In this document: piece by piece, positions 43,527-55,437 of the stretch | Position numbering within the stretch: position 1 is the first letter of the stretch | Layout of the letters: each line of letters begins with the position of its first letter | Assembly: GCA_963691705.1 (NCBI GenBank) | Contig: OY829542.1 | Span: 55,841,002-55,905,001 of the forward strand | Reading direction: 5' to 3' | Origin: Viola odorata | Taxonomy: Eukaryota > Streptophyta > Magnoliopsida > Malpighiales > Violaceae | Length of the DNA stretch: 64,000 bases | The notes under the pieces: model-generated | Seen by the model: the letters and a program-made list of their open reading frames with translations, nothing else | Database searches by the model: none | Told to the model about the DNA's origin: nothing | Made by a program: the position numbers and the translations under genes

Positions 43527-45112
43527 TACTGTGCTGGGTCTAGTAGCTTGGAAGCATAGTAGATAACATGCATCTCTTTATCCTTCTTTTGACCCAAAAC
43601 GGCACCCAGGGCCTGATTACTGGCATTACACATGACCTCGAAAGGTAATGTCCAATCGGGGGCACGAATAATTGGGGCCGAGATAAGTCTGTTCTTGAGA
43701 AGTTCAAAAGCGGCTTTGCAGGCCTCACTGAAATCAAAGGGCACGTCCTTCTGGAGCAAGTGACACATTGGATGAGCAATCTTGGAAAAATCCTTAATAA
43801 ACTGTTGGTAGACACCGGCGTGGCCTAGAAAAGATCTCACATCTCGGACACAGGAGGGGTAGGGCAAGGATTCTATTAATTCGATCTTGCCTTTGTCAAC
43901 CTCAATTCCCTTGGCCGAGATGACATGACCAAGTACCAGGGCTCGATCCACCATGAAGTGACATTTTTCAAAATTCAGGACAAGATTTGTCTCTATGCAG
44001 CGCTCTAGGAATCTCTTCAGATTGTTCATGCATTCCTCAAAAGAATTCCCATAGACAGTGAAGTCGTCCATGAAGACCTCGATTCCATCCTCAACTAGCT
44101 CAGAGAAAATGCTGACCATACAATGTTGAAAGGTGGCAGGGGCGTTACACAGGCCGAAGGGCATGCGTCTATACGCGAAGGTCCCAAAAGGGCAGGTAAA
44201 GGTGGTCTTTTCCTAGTCTTCAGGAGCGACTGGGATTTGATAGAAACCGGAGTAGCCGTCTAGACAGCAATAGTGGGTCTTCTCGGTGAGACCTTCTAGC
44301 ATCTGATCGATGAAGGGCAGGGGAAAATGATCTTTCCTGGTGGCGGCATTCAATCGGCGGTAGTCAATACACACTCTCCACCCATTCTGGATCCGGGTAG
44401 GAATGGATTCGCCGTCTTGACCGATGGTGATGGTTATGCCTGTTTTCTTAGGCACGACCTGGATAGGGCTTACCTATGGGCTATCTGAGATGGGGTAGAT
44501 AACTCCTGCATCTAGCAACTTGAGAATCTCTTTCTTTACCACTTCCATCATTGGTGGATTCAGTCGACGCTGGGGCTGGCAGATGGTCTTGCTCGCGTCT
44601 TCTAGGTGGATGTGATGGGTGCATAACGCTGGGGACAAGCCTTTGATGTCTGTAATGGTCCATCCTATGGCTTGTCTAAAGTTCTTCAGCAAGGAAACCA
44701 GCTCGGATTCCTCGGGGTTTTTGAGCTTGTTGGAGATAATGACGGGCAAAGAGTTATCGGGGCCTAGATAAGCATACTTCAAATGGGAAGGCACTGGCTT
44801 CAGATCGAGGGCTGGAGCCTGATCAATAGAGGGAAATAACTTGACATGGCCTGGATATTCAGGAGACTGCTTTGGAGACTCATGCTGAGTAACAACGCAT
44901 TCTTCTAGGGCAGCGACGACAGAGTGTAATTCAGGTGGAATGAGAAGTGTCGAGGCCACGACATCTAGAAGAGTGGGTGTCAGACTCCTGTGAAGGGCAG
45001 AATGCAAGGGATCAGTAGAATATATTTCATCAATCTCCCCTATAATAGGGTCAACAATATCAACATAATTCACACTAGAGAATTCAGAGGGGTATCGCAT
45101 GGCTTTTAGCAT
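43526..45112 (-). pseudogene. X reverse transcriptase region, broken
   Basis: Three stretches in the same frame (45112-44474, 44455-44213, 44164-43526) are separated by stops. One is TAG where Tyr/Trp-rich homologues have Trp (SP*VS), one is TAG where Gln is expected (ED*EK), and one is at 43526. The RT motif FMDDFTVYG and the RNase H start MCNASNQALGAVL are present; in the latter an Asp is replaced by Asn. Confidence 0.85.
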
Positions 45113-45167
45113 ATTGAATTTGATGATCTCTCCATCAAACTCGAGAGAGATGGTGGCATCATGGACA

Positions 45168-45950
45168 TCAATCTTTGCTCGGGAATGGGCGGCCTAGAAG
45201 GACATCGGTGGACTTGGTGGAATCTTCATTTTCCATGGCAATGACGTAGAAGTCTGCTGGGAATAAGAATTCTCCCACTTGGACTAAGACATCCTTTATA
45301 ATCCCCTCGGGGTAGATAATAGAACGATCAGCAAGCTGAATGGCGAGGTCTGTAGGCACGAGGGGCTCGAGGCCTAGACTGTTGTAAATAACTAGGGGTA
45401 TGACATTGATTCCTGCTCCTAGATCACACATGGCCTTCCCGATATCAACTGTGCCAATCCGACATGGGATGATAAACATTCCTTGGTCTTTACACTTTGG
45501 AGGAATTCTTCGCTGGATATGAGCAGAGGCGTTAGCCCCTACACTTATCTTGTTAACTTCAGCGAACTTGCTTTTGTGGGTGCATAGCTGTTTCAAAAAT
45601 TTGGCATATCGAGGGACATTCTTCACGGCCTGGAGAAGAGGAATGTTAACAACCACCTTACTGAACATGTCAAAGATTTCGCAGTCCTCCTTATCTTTCT
45701 TGGTCTTGACCAATCTGTGAGGGAATGAGGGCTCGAGAATCTTATGAATGTACTCCTGGGTAAATTCAGGTGGGTTAGGGTCATTCCTTGGTGAACCTCT
45801 AGGAGAGCGGATTCTATCTTCCATGACTTCGACAAATCTGGGCACTTTCGGTAGCTTTGGTCTAGGTTTAGGTCGAAGCTCGACCTCTGGAGAGTTTTCA
45901 ACTTCGGGGGCTGGAAGGATAGGCGATTTCAAGGTCGTGCCACTTCGCAT
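45168..45950 (-). pseudogene. X protease region
   Basis: 261 codons with CDLGAGINVIPL (active-site Asp) and LLGRPF, then a frame break before RT. Its upstream edge joins truncated gag directly. Confidence 0.8.
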
Positions 45951-46650
45951 AGTACTGGGCTAGAGTCTCCTCTTTCTTCTGAACTATGGAGACGAGTTGC
46001 TTGCGCGTGGTGTTGGAGATAGAAGTCGGATAGTACTTCTCAGTGAAGATTTTTGACATGTCTGCCCAAGAACGAATGGATCTTGCGGGAAGGTCATAAT
46101 ACCAGTCGAGGGCATCATCTTTGAGAGACCACTGGAATGCGCGTAGTTTGGCTTGCTCAATGCTGACGTTGGCAGGTTTCATGGGCTCACAAATAGAGTG
46201 GAGCTGCTGGAGACGACGAAGAACATTTTCCTTGGTGACCCCCCGAAAAGTAGGCAGATGATGAAGTACGGCTGACTTCAAAGTCTAGTCATGAGGGACG
46301 TTAGGCCAGTTAATGCAGCTACTTGCCATATCGGGGGATGGTTTATTGATCTGGGGTGGTGGTGGTTGATTCTCACGACGCTCATGGTTGTCATGGTTGT
46401 CTAGGTCTTCCATTGCTGGAAAATCGAAATGGGCTGGTATGGGGTTGTCGGGGTCGCGATGAAGGAAGGTTAGGTCTACGAAAAGCTGGTGTTCCTGGTC
46501 AGCCAGATTGGAAGGGGATCCGTCGAGGGCAGGATGTGGGATTACTCTACGATGGGCAGATGTTCCTCGGGCTTGCCTACGAAGTCCTCTTTCTGTTCTG
46601 GTCAACTCGAGGTCTAGAGGGAGTAGATCGGGGGGAGATCTCCTGGTCAT
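45898..46650 (-). pseudogene. X gag, with stop and internal deletion
   Basis: The ATG at 46650 (MTRRSPPDLLPLD) matches the gag start of Z (60395). A TAG at 46287-46285 replaces a Trp codon, and the frame then continues (LRAFQWSLKDDALDWYYDLP). Compared with Z, about 0.7 kb is missing after the QYYAKWHDLE segment, including the CCHC knuckle and linker, so the frame passes almost straight to protease. Confidence 0.8.
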
Positions 46651-46683
46651 ACAAAAAACAAAAACAGAATTAGTACCGTTCAA

Positions 46684-46701
46684 TCCCCGGCAACGACGCC
46701 A
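46684..46701 (-). other. X primer binding site (tRNA-Asp)
   Basis: On the minus strand TGGCGTCGTTGCCGGGGA lies five bases after the 5' LTR. One base differs from the tRNA-Asp complement. Confidence 0.8.
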
Positions 46702-46706
46702 AAATT

Positions 46707-48259
46707 TGATCGTCACTCAAATATACTAATATTTTCCTGGTGCCTAGATGCACAAATTAATGTGTATAGGGGCAAGACAGGGTCGAACCATAGAGATTGA
46801 AGGAATAAAATGTTAATGAAGATGTATGACAAAGCAATATGCGACAGATCGAAACCAAGTAACACTAAGGGGGGTTTTATGTTGATTAATGAATTAATCA
46901 ACGCAGAGTATGGGAGCTAACAAAACATAATTGTAAAATAATTATCTAGGGCACGAAAATAAGATGTAATCCAGGGCAAGAAATATAAACAGATCGAGGA
47001 CCAGAAAAGTAATAAAAGAGATATTAACCAGATAGGAAGCGATCTTAGCAAAAGGTGTTCCTTTGGGTTGTTTTCAAGGTTGGCTAGTCATTGGCACAAT
47101 AATATTCCAAACTCATGTACAGACCTGCTATAGGGACCGCACATCCATGCCGCATCCCCTGCTTACCTTCTTAGATAAAAGTCACCCCCCGTTTCCACAT
47201 ATGAGGTGACCTTGACGTTCCGCCATCCTCCCAGGCACGAATGCGGGGAGGCCAAACTCAGAACGCCCATGAAGGGGAGGTAAGACAGATCTAGGGCGCG
47301 ATAGCTCGGCTTGTCAGACACGTATCCCATACCCTAGATAACCGTTTACCCCTAGATAGAGGTCTCTCGTGCTACCTCTGCTAGGTGTCTACTACTATTC
47401 CAGGGCTTCACGTCAGGTATAACCCTAGAAATGACATTACTTATGCATAAATACTAATAGGTGATCAAGCTCTCAACATTTCTAGACAAGCATGTAATTA
47501 AAACGGTAAACAATCATGTACCACAAGAGAATATATTAAGCATGCATTAGACCTCTTAGCCAAACCTACAACCCATAGAACACCCTTCACTAAGAATGGG
47601 GTATTTAGCTACTCATACTATAATATAAACAGTAGATATTAATATTCATGCACAATAAAGTAAAAGAAGATAGGGATAGAAGAAACCAAAGGTTGGATTA
47701 ATTAATCAATGGAGGAAAGCGTGCTCCTTTACAAAAGCTGTTCTTGATGACAAGAGGAGAAGATCCCCAGAAAACAAGAGCTGAAATTAATGTCTGAAAA
47801 TATCCTTGGACAGTCGTCCCCTACAAAAACCCTAGCACTATGCTTATATAGCCTAATACTAGCTAGGAGACAAAACAGCTAAGGGCAATGAGGACGTGAC
47901 AACACATGTCCTTGCAAAGGGAATATTCTGGGATTCCTGACACGCCTGATGCCTTCTGGAAGCGCATGGGATTCTGTGTGGATCTTTTGAAGATGCTTCT
48001 CTTTCGTGGAAGATGCAGAACTGTCGAGGCCTTGAGACCGCGCACTGGTCTGGTTCGCGTCAAGGTCTTGACAACGTTCTGGTCTTCTAGGCTTTGAAAC
48101 TAGCAATCCTCAGAAATGCTCCAAAATTGCTTCTTTTCGATCTTTTCCCTCTTTGATGCTAATCTGCAAATAAGATTGGAAAAAGGGTCAAATAGCAACA
48201 TCAAGCCCCCGAAAGGGCTAGAAAAGAGGGTAAAACTGAGACCATGAAATGTGCTATCA
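46707..48259 (-). repeat. X 5' LTR (right copy)
   Basis: 1,553 bp, same ends as the left copy, followed by the flank GTGGT and then the resumed G1 LTR. Confidence 0.9.
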
Positions 48260-48637
48260 GTGGTCGAGGGGTAATTATGTGGCTCGCTCGTGGCTGTGGC
48301 CTTGATCTCGACTGTGGACTTGTTGGTGGGCTTGATGTTGAGCTCGATCGTGGCTTTGGTGCTAAGTGCGATCAAGGCCTTGGTATTGGGCTCGGTTGTG
48401 GCTTTGGCGATGTGCGCGGGTGAGGTCTTAGCGTGGGGCTCGGACTCGAACTCGGGTCTGTGGTTGCGAGTCGAGTCGTTGGCGTAGAGATAAATGCTCC
48501 ATTGTGCTGCGACCTTCATGTTGCTCTCCTCGGCTCGAAGGGTCTTGATGAGCAAGGCGGTTATGTCTCGAGCCTTTGTGGTGGCCCTCGTGGCGTAGCC
48601 TCGCGGGCTTTGGGCCTTGTCTGCTGGGCTCGCATCA
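48260..48637 (-). repeat. G1 5' LTR, second part
   Basis: It resumes the LTR after X. On the minus strand it begins TGATGCGAGCCC at 48637. Its frame matching the integrase tail has CAA where the left copy has the TAA stop, so it stays open further. Confidence 0.85.
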
Positions 48638-48735
48638 CTAGCCGGACCCGTCGGAAGGACCCACCTGCCCCTTTTCAGATCTACCCCATCAACCGCTTTA
48701 CCCTTTAACCCCTCACCCCCTATCCTAGATTATCA
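48638..48735 (+). repeat. W0 5' LTR, right part
   Basis: It resumes after G1 with the duplicated CTAG and ends CTAGATTATCA. The primer site follows. Confidence 0.7.
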
Positions 48736-48831
48736 TATTGGTGCTCTCGTTGAGAGATCTGAGATCGTTAAGTGAGTCTTCCTTGAGATCCAGGCTCACC
48801 TACCCCAACACTTAGCGAAACACTCCGCAGA
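48736..48831 (+). other. W0 primer binding site and leader
   Basis: TTGGTGCTCTCGTTGAGAG (48738-48756) follows the LTR by two bases and resembles the TTGGTGCTTTCATTGAGAG-type start seen after Tat-clade LTRs. I cannot name the tRNA with confidence. The short leader ends at the gag ATG. Confidence 0.6.
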
Positions 48832-50680
48832 ATGGCGTCTAACCGGGACCCCCAACTGTTCTCGCCCCTCGAGGAGATGGAGACATCCCTCCATAACTTT
48901 TTCACAGATCCTCCGCACACACCACGGTCGGAAATCCATCAGACACCCCTAGGAGCCCCTGCGGCTCCCTTAGGTCGCCGACTCGACTTTTCCGCTAGCC
49001 AAGGAGCTGTTCACCCGACGACAACGGGAGGCAGGGCCAACGCATCCAAACCACCCTCACTGATAGCTTATCAATGGGATAACCCGTTTATTGACGCAGG
49101 GACTAGCGCCTATACCGTGGAGGCACCCAGAGCTAGCGTCTTTAATACCATCCTCCCCCATTCAAAGACAACTCTCCTCCACCAAAGGATAGACCAGATC
49201 CTAGCCGTACTGACCACGGGAACCCCGCAACGGGCAAACCAGATGAATACCCCCTCGAGGCCACCTGCTCTCACTCTTCCGCAGACCTCCCCAACGGGTC
49301 AACCCACTTTCGGCGATAACCAGCTGATGACTCCATCGCCTCACCCTTCGGGGCCGGTAGATGAATACGTGTCATTCGCGGTCCCCCTGCTTGCGCTAGG
49401 AGGGTACACCGATAATCTCTTTGGCGATTACGACCCATATCTCCGACAACACGCGGCCCGACAGCCTTCTTGGGAGACTAGCCTGGGAGGGTACGAAGGG
49501 CGAAAGAGCCGGGAGAGATCCCCCATCCCCCGACAGCTCGGTCTGGAATACCGACAGGACGCTATCTCGTGGATAGGGAACAGGAACGCCCCCGACCAGA
49601 AGGAGCGAGACGGAAATCCAAAAAGCCCTTTGACCCATCGGGTACGTAGGTACAAGGTTGACCGACGAACCAAGATCCCAGCGGACATTTACGCTGGCCT
49701 ATCTAATCTCGTTACCTATATAACGCGGATAAAGAACCAAGTCACTTTCCAGACCTCGAGGGATGAGGCACTCTATCAGATTTTTGTGCTCTCCCTCGCC
49801 GGGACAACCAGCACGTGGTATGAGGCGCTACCGCCAGGCTCGATCGACAATTTCGCAAAATTGGAGAAGAAATTCTTGAGCAGATTTAGCACGGTCATCC
49901 CTTTGAAGAAAATATCTATGACACTCTTTGACGTCATCCGGAGATAAGATGAGTCCTTTAAAGCATACCTGGAGCGATTCAACGCAGAACTGGGCCAGAC
50001 AACCGACGCCACCATCGACTTTGCTACGGAGGCGCTAAGGAGGAACTGCGGATATAACAAACTGGGAGACATGCTCACAACCAACCCCCCGCCAACTCTA
50101 GACCTCTTGCGAGCCAAGGTAAACAAATACGTCAAAATGGAGGAGGAGGACTTTCTGAAAGAGCGCAACAGGGAAATCTCCTCTCAGCCGGTGGTGCGTG
50201 AGATGACTGCCCCCGCTAGAGACGCAAGGGAACATTCGGCTACCGGGTACAAGGCCAGAAGAGCTGACCCCCGACAGAGATGGCAGATGGATCATCAGAT
50301 GGGGAGGGAGAGAAGAAATTTCCAACCTGGCATACGGACATACGTAGCATCTCCCATTACCTCGCCGTTGGGCGGAGAGCGGAGATCCTAGCCATTATCG
50401 AAAGAAAGGGAATGTCAATCCAATACCCCTACACCAAACCAGGCGACGTTGTCGGAGGCAACCGAGGCCTATATTGTTGTTTCCACAAAGCAAATGGCCA
50501 CGACATAGAGGGATGTCGAGCGTTGAAAATGGTCATCGAGCGACTGATAGAGGAGGGCTACTTCCCGGAATACGCGACCCTACAAAACGCGCAACCAACA
50601 GGCGACCCACCGAGATCGGGTCCAGAACGTAGCGGAAAGTATATCGTTACCGGCCCAAATGCCATCCCGATACCCAGCAC
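48832..50680 (+). pseudogene. W0 gag, broken
   Basis: The ATG at 48832 opens 371 codons to a TAA ending at 49947. The same frame continues to 50391, then shifts. The first ~250 residues are Pro/Thr/Arg-rich. The retrotransposon gag core starts near 49640 (YAGLSNLVTYITRIKNQVTFQT...LSLAGTTSTWYEALPPGSI). Near 50475 the YCCFHKANGHDIEGCRALKMVIERLI segment matches the zinc-finger-like end of Tat gag proteins. Confidence 0.8.
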
Positions 50681-51452
50681 TGGAGGAAGAGAGGTGCTAC
50701 TGACGATCGAGGACGGGGACCGAATGATCAAATTTATAACTGAGGGAGCAATTAACCCTCCGGAACCCCCCGTTGGTGACAAGCGGAAACGCGAACTACC
50801 CACACCCGATGATAGTGGATTCAGCTTCCTAGACCGAATGACGCTATCCTTCTCCGAAGAAGACTGCAAAGGAATGAGATACCTGCAGAACGACGCTCTC
50901 GTAGTCACAATATTCGTCGAGGATTTTGTAGTAAGAAGAACTCTGATGGACAACGGCAGCGCCGTTAACCTGCTTTCGCTAGGAGCATATGAGGCCATGA
51001 AGAGACCAGAGTCAGAATTAATGTCATGTCAAAAACCCATCATCGGGATAGATGGGATCACCATCCCGATAGTGGGAATCGCCTTCCTGGCGGTACGATT
51101 TTGGGAGGACACGTCGAGGAGATCCGAGCAACAATTATTGATGATAATTGACCTCAACTTGCTCTACAACGCCATTCTCGGGCGCCCGTTCCTAAACACT
51201 TTCGGAGCCGCTATCTCCCAGCGACACTTGAAGCTAAAGTTCCCCTCTTGGGATGGCGTTGTCATGATTGGAGGTAACTAGAAGGTAGCTGCTGAGAGCT
51301 ACCTCACCATGATAGGAGGTAACTGCGATGAGTACGTCTGCGTAGCTAATGATCCCCTAGAAGTGGAGGACGAAAGGCGGACCCAACCGCTGGAAAACAT
51401 GATATCAGTACCGGTAGAGGGAATGCCTACCGAGAGCTTCCTTATCAGCTAA
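50681..51452 (+). pseudogene. W0 protease region
   Basis: It shows an aspartic-protease segment (RRTLMDNGSAVNLL...LLYNAILGRPFLNTFGAAIS) with DNG in place of the usual DSG/DTG. It ends in TAG at 51281, and another stop follows near 51450. Confidence 0.75.
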
Positions 51453-52740
51453 AGGTTAAGTCCAGAGGAGCGCCAGCAGCTGGCACAGTTGTTAAACAAA
51501 TGCGGAGGAGATTTCGCATGGGCATCCACAATCATGCCCAGCATCCCGAGGGAAGTGGCCGAGCATCGGTTGAACGTAAATCCTGAAGCAAAGCCAGTGC
51601 AACAGAAGCACAGAGCTTTCTCCAGGGAAAAGGCTGACGTCATAGAAAAGGAGGTAGCCAGGCTCCTACGAGCAAACTTCATCCGAGAGGTCCAGTACCC
51701 GCCTTGGCTGGCCAATCCTGTGGTTGCCCCAAAAGCAAACGGAGAGTGGAGAATGTGTATCGACTTCACCTCCCTGAATGAGGCATGTCCGAAAGACTGC
51801 TTCCCCCTCCCCCAAATTGAGCAGTTAGTAGACCGAATGGCTGGCTATGAATTCTTGAGTTCCCTGGACGCGAATTCGGGATATCATCAGATACCGATGG
51901 CGATAGAGGAGGAGGAGAAAATAGCCTTTGTGACGCCATCGGGAATGTATTGCTACCGCGCTATGCCTTTCGGTTTGAAAAATGCAGGGGCAACCTTCCA
52001 GCGAACAGCGAACAGCAAACAAAATCTTCAAGGATCAGCTGGGCAGAAACCTCGAAGTATACGTCAACGATATGCTAGTAAAAAGCAAGAGTTTTGAGGG
52101 CCACCTGATGGACCTAGCGGAGACATTCCGAACCATGCATTCATTCGGCATGAAGCTTAACCCGAATAAATGTATGTTCGCCTTTCAGACGGGAAAATTC
52201 CTAGGCTACGTCATTAGCCGAGAGGGAATCTTGCCCAACCCCATTAAGCTAAAGGTCATCCACGACATGATATCTCCTCGGAACATCAATGAGGTCCAAC
52301 GGCTCACAAGAATGGCGATAACCTTAAGTCGATTCATCGCAAAGCAAGGTGAGCGATGCCTCCCTTTCTTCAAACTCATTCGAAAGAAGGCGTTGTTCGG
52401 ATGGACAAAAGATTGAGAGAAAGCCTTCTCGGATCTGAAGGAATACCTCACATCCGACCTACTGCTCAAGCGGCCAGAGCAGGGGGATGTCCTCTTCCTA
52501 TACCTCAGGGCGGCCGAAGAGGTAGTAAGCGTCGTCCTGGTACGGGATAAATGAGCCATCCACAAGCCCATCTACTTCATTAGTAGAATCCTGAAAGAAG
52601 CCGAGCTACGATACAGCCGTGTAGAGAAAGTAGCTCTCGCCTTGGTACAAGCAACCCAAAAGATGGGGCGCTATTTTCAGGCACATTCGGTCATCGTCCT
52701 AACAGACCAGCCACTGCGAAATTTTTCAAGAAACTAGAGA
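51453..52740 (+). pseudogene. W0 reverse transcriptase and first RNase H, broken
   Basis: RT is recognisable from PVQQKHRAFSREKADVIEKEV to FLGYVISREGI. A small tandem slip near 52005-52020 (AGCGAAC repeated) changes the frame in the middle. The catalytic YVDD reads YVND (near 52062-52075), so polymerase activity would be lost even without the frameshift. RNase H follows with stops near 52416 and 52554. Confidence 0.8.
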
Positions 52741-52924
52741 CTTCAGGACGAATGGTCATCTGGGCCGTCGAGCTAGAGCAGCACGGCCTACAATATCAGT
52801 CAAGGCCATCGATTAAGGCACAACCCTTAGCCAACTTCATCGCTTAATGCACCTTCTCGAGCGAGCCATCCCTCGAGCCGAAGGCAACTGACACCGAAGG
52901 CGCGGACTCACCCTATCCCGAAGA

Positions 52925-53400
52925 CGGGGATAGGTGGGTCATCTATGTCGATGGGGCTAAAAATCAAGAATCTACCGGGGCGGGCATCATTACCTCCGGA
53001 CCCAAGGGACTTAAGCTACATTATGCCTTAAGAATTTTGAAGCTATTGTCAAACAACGCAGCAGAATACGAAGTACTCCTAGCTGGTTTGCGTATCGGGA
53101 AAAACTTAGCGGCAAAACGAACGCGTGAGCAGAATGAAACCGAAGAGCCACACCTAGAGTTATATGGTGACTCGAAACTGATAGTAGATCAAGTCAACGG
53201 CCAAGCGCAGACCAGGGACCCCACAATGATCCGATACCTCGCGAAAGCCAAGCAGGAACTAACGGCTATCAGAAAACTAGGCATTGGGGTGACAATCAGG
53301 CACATCCCGAGAGAGGAAAATGTCGAGGCCGACGAGATCGCTAAGCTAGCTGCGGAACCCAACGCTGTCATGCCAAAGGATGTTATGACTGAGGAAATCC
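52925..53400 (+). pseudogene. W0 second (archaeal-type) RNase H
   Basis: WVIYVDGA ... STGAGIITSGP ... NNAAEYEVLLAGLRIGKNL ... LELYGDSKLIVDQVNGQ ... REENVEADEIAKLA follows the pattern of the extra RNase H found in Tat-clade elements. It sits between the ordinary RNase H and integrase. The stretch 53037-53894 is open. There is a frame disturbance upstream near 52850-52925. Confidence 0.75.
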
Positions 53401-53559
53401 TAACCCCTTCGTTCATGGGAGAACAACTCGTTTTATGCGTCGAAGAGGATGAAAACGACTGGTGCACGCTCGTTATCAGGTATCTAAAACACGACATCCT
53501 ACCTACGGACCTTACGGCAAAGATGAAAATCCTCAAACGGGCGGTAAGATGTTCTATGT

Positions 53560-54719
53560 TCGATGGAGATCTTATTCATCGTTGTTTCTCACATCCAGCG
53601 GCCAAATATCTATCGGAGGAAGAAGGACACTATACCCTACAAGAAATCCACGAGGGTATCTGCGGTATGCACGCCTCCGGAGGGACTATGGCAGCACAAG
53701 TCCTCCGCAATGGATTCTACTGGCCAACGATCCGGAGGAATTGTGATGTTTTTGTGAGGACCTACCAGAAGTGTCAAGAATTTGCAAGAGTCCCAAGGCA
53801 ACCGGCCATGGAGATATCAACAATAGTTAGCCCCTGCCCGTTTGCCCAGTGGAGAATCGACATTATGGGACCATTCCCGATAGCCCATCCCTAGCTAAAG
53901 TTCATCATCCTAGCGGTAGACTACTTCACTAAGTGGTCAGAGGCAGAGGCCATCCCAGAAATCACAGCGGAGAAAACGTGGGAATTCTTCAAGAACCAAA
54001 TGATTCTGCGCTTCGGCATCCCGATAGTCCTCACCAGTGATAATGGCACACAGTTCACTAGCGGTTATTTCAAAAATCGATGCGAGGAATTTGGGATAGA
54101 ATAGAGGTTCTCCTCCGTAGCCCATCCACAGACTAATGGCCAAACGGAAGTCACCAACAGGACTATTATGGGGGGGATCAAAAGAAACTTGGAAGGAGCA
54201 CGCACGCAATGGGCAGATGAGCTACCGTACGTCATGTGGGCATACCGAATGACAATCAAGGCCAGCACGGGAGAAACCCCTTTCGCCCTAACCTACGGTA
54301 CTGAAGTCGTGACTCCAGTAGAGATTGGGGCCCTAAGCCTACGCATTGATTACTTCAATACGGAGCAGAACGAAGACAGGCTAAGGGAACGACTCGACCT
54401 ATTGCCAGAACTGGAAGAACAAGCCTTGCTCAAAACGCTACTCTATAAGCGGAAAATGGCCAAATATCACAACTGACGCGTTAAGGAAAGACTACTGAAA
54501 ATGAATGACTTGGTACTGCGCAGCAAGGAAGCCACCAGACCAAAGATAAAAAAGCTCTGCCCCAACTGGGACGGACCCTTTCGGGTCGTCCGCGTCATTG
54601 GCAAGGGTGCATATCAGCTAGAAAAGCTTAATGGTACACTTTTACCTAACTCATGGAATATAGCCCACTTAAAGCTATACCACCCAAGAGCGGATGTATT
54701 ACTCGTAACCTCTGCATAA
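53560..54719 (+). pseudogene. W0 integrase, broken
   Basis: It has HHCC-like elements (YQKCQEFARV keeps one Cys, and the other is changed to Tyr), the first Asp in WRIDIMGPFPIA, the second in LTSDNGTQF and Glu in HPQTNGQTE. Stops lie near 53894, 54102 and 54476. The C-terminal part GPFRVVRVIGKGAYQLEKLNG ... SWNIAHLKLYHP ends with TAA at 54719. Confidence 0.8.
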
Positions 54720-54812
54720 ATAAAACAACACCGTGGACGTAGGCTTTCAAATGACGAACCACGTTAAAAAATGCTAGCGTCAATAAAGCACTATGAAAGG
54801 AGCATCACGTCT

Positions 54813-55343
54813 CAAATATCCTTCACTGTTTGTTCAAACGGGCGACTGGAATCCCATCTCTATTTTGTGAAACGGATGAATGGAGAGAGCTTGTGTTGTC
54901 AGCTGACGGTATTCTGTTTGGTCTACAATGGCCCGACAATACGCGTTAAGTTCCAAATATCCTTCACCGTTTGTTCAAACGGGCGACTGGAATCCCATCT
55001 CTGTTTTGTGAAATGGATGAATGGAGAGAGCTTGCGTTGTCAGCTGATCGTATTCGTTGGGTCTTTTGGCCACGATACGCGTTAAGACCAAAAAAAATAC
55101 TTCACCGTTTGTTCAAACGGGCGACTGGAATCCCATCTCTGTTTTGTGAAATGGATGAATGGAGAGAGCTTGCGTTGTCAGCTGGCGGTATTTCCTTGGG
55201 TCTCTAACGGCCTGACAATACGCGTTAACACAGATCTGTACACAAAATCCCATCTCTGTTTTCCCAAATAGATGGATGGAGAGAGTTGCTTTGTCAGCTG
55301 ACGGTATGCCATTAGGTCTCTAACGGCCTAAGGATACTCGTTA
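54813..55343 (+). repeat. W0 tandem repeats, ~138-bp unit, about 3.8 copies
   Basis: The word TTGTTCAAACGGGCGACTGG recurs at about 54830, 54971 and 55109 (periods 141 and 138). A fourth, shortened copy starts near 55230. Each unit ends with ATACGCGTTAA or a close variant. They lie between pol and the antisense ORF. Tandem repeats in this position are known in Tat/Ogre relatives. Confidence 0.85.
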
Positions 55344-55375
55344 ACAAATGGAAAAATTGCAAAAAATCAAACGAA

Positions 55376-55417
55376 AGGAAATTTTATTTCACAAGAAAGC
55401 CATACGGCATCTACAAG
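55376..55417 (-). terminator. Polyadenylation region of the W0 antisense unit
   Basis: Read on the minus strand, 21-60 bp after the antisense ORF stop, is a 21-bp block (55416-55396) followed by CTTGTGAAATAAAA. AATAAA is a canonical plant polyadenylation signal. The same block recurs at 56274-56254, also followed by AATAAAA. Confidence 0.55.
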
Positions 55418-55437
55418 ACAAGGAAAGCAGTTGCCGC

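Larger units (their letters stand above)
25790..48259 (-). mobile_element. X: Athila-like Ty3/gypsy retrotransposon, split by Y
   Basis: Its LTRs (25790-27345 and 46707-48259) run TGATCGTCAC...GTGCTATCA in plus orientation. The flanks GTGAC and GTGGT are a 5-bp duplication of GTGGC altered by transitions, since the intact site reads GTGGC in the other G1 LTR. On the minus strand it has a tRNA-Asp primer site, gag with a deletion, protease, RT, RNase H, integrase, and a third ORF in the env position cut by Y. A long 3' region holds two hairpin-polypurine modules. Coding regions carry several stops and frameshifts. Confidence 0.9.
17597..48637 (-). mobile_element. G1: gag-less chromovirus-like Ty3/gypsy retrotransposon
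   Basis: Its LTRs in plus orientation run TGATAAGGCC...GCTCGCATCA. The left copy (17597-20203) is the 3' LTR. The right copy (25226-25789 plus 48260-48637) is the 5' LTR, split by X. The flanking duplication is CTAG (ACTAG if one base is shared), at 17592-17596 and after 48637. Only protease to integrase remains on the minus strand (23743-20068). The gag position is occupied by an Athila-like solo LTR. Integrase has no visible chromodomain and its tail enters the LTR, as known for CRM-clade elements. Clade assignment is inference. Confidence 0.85.
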
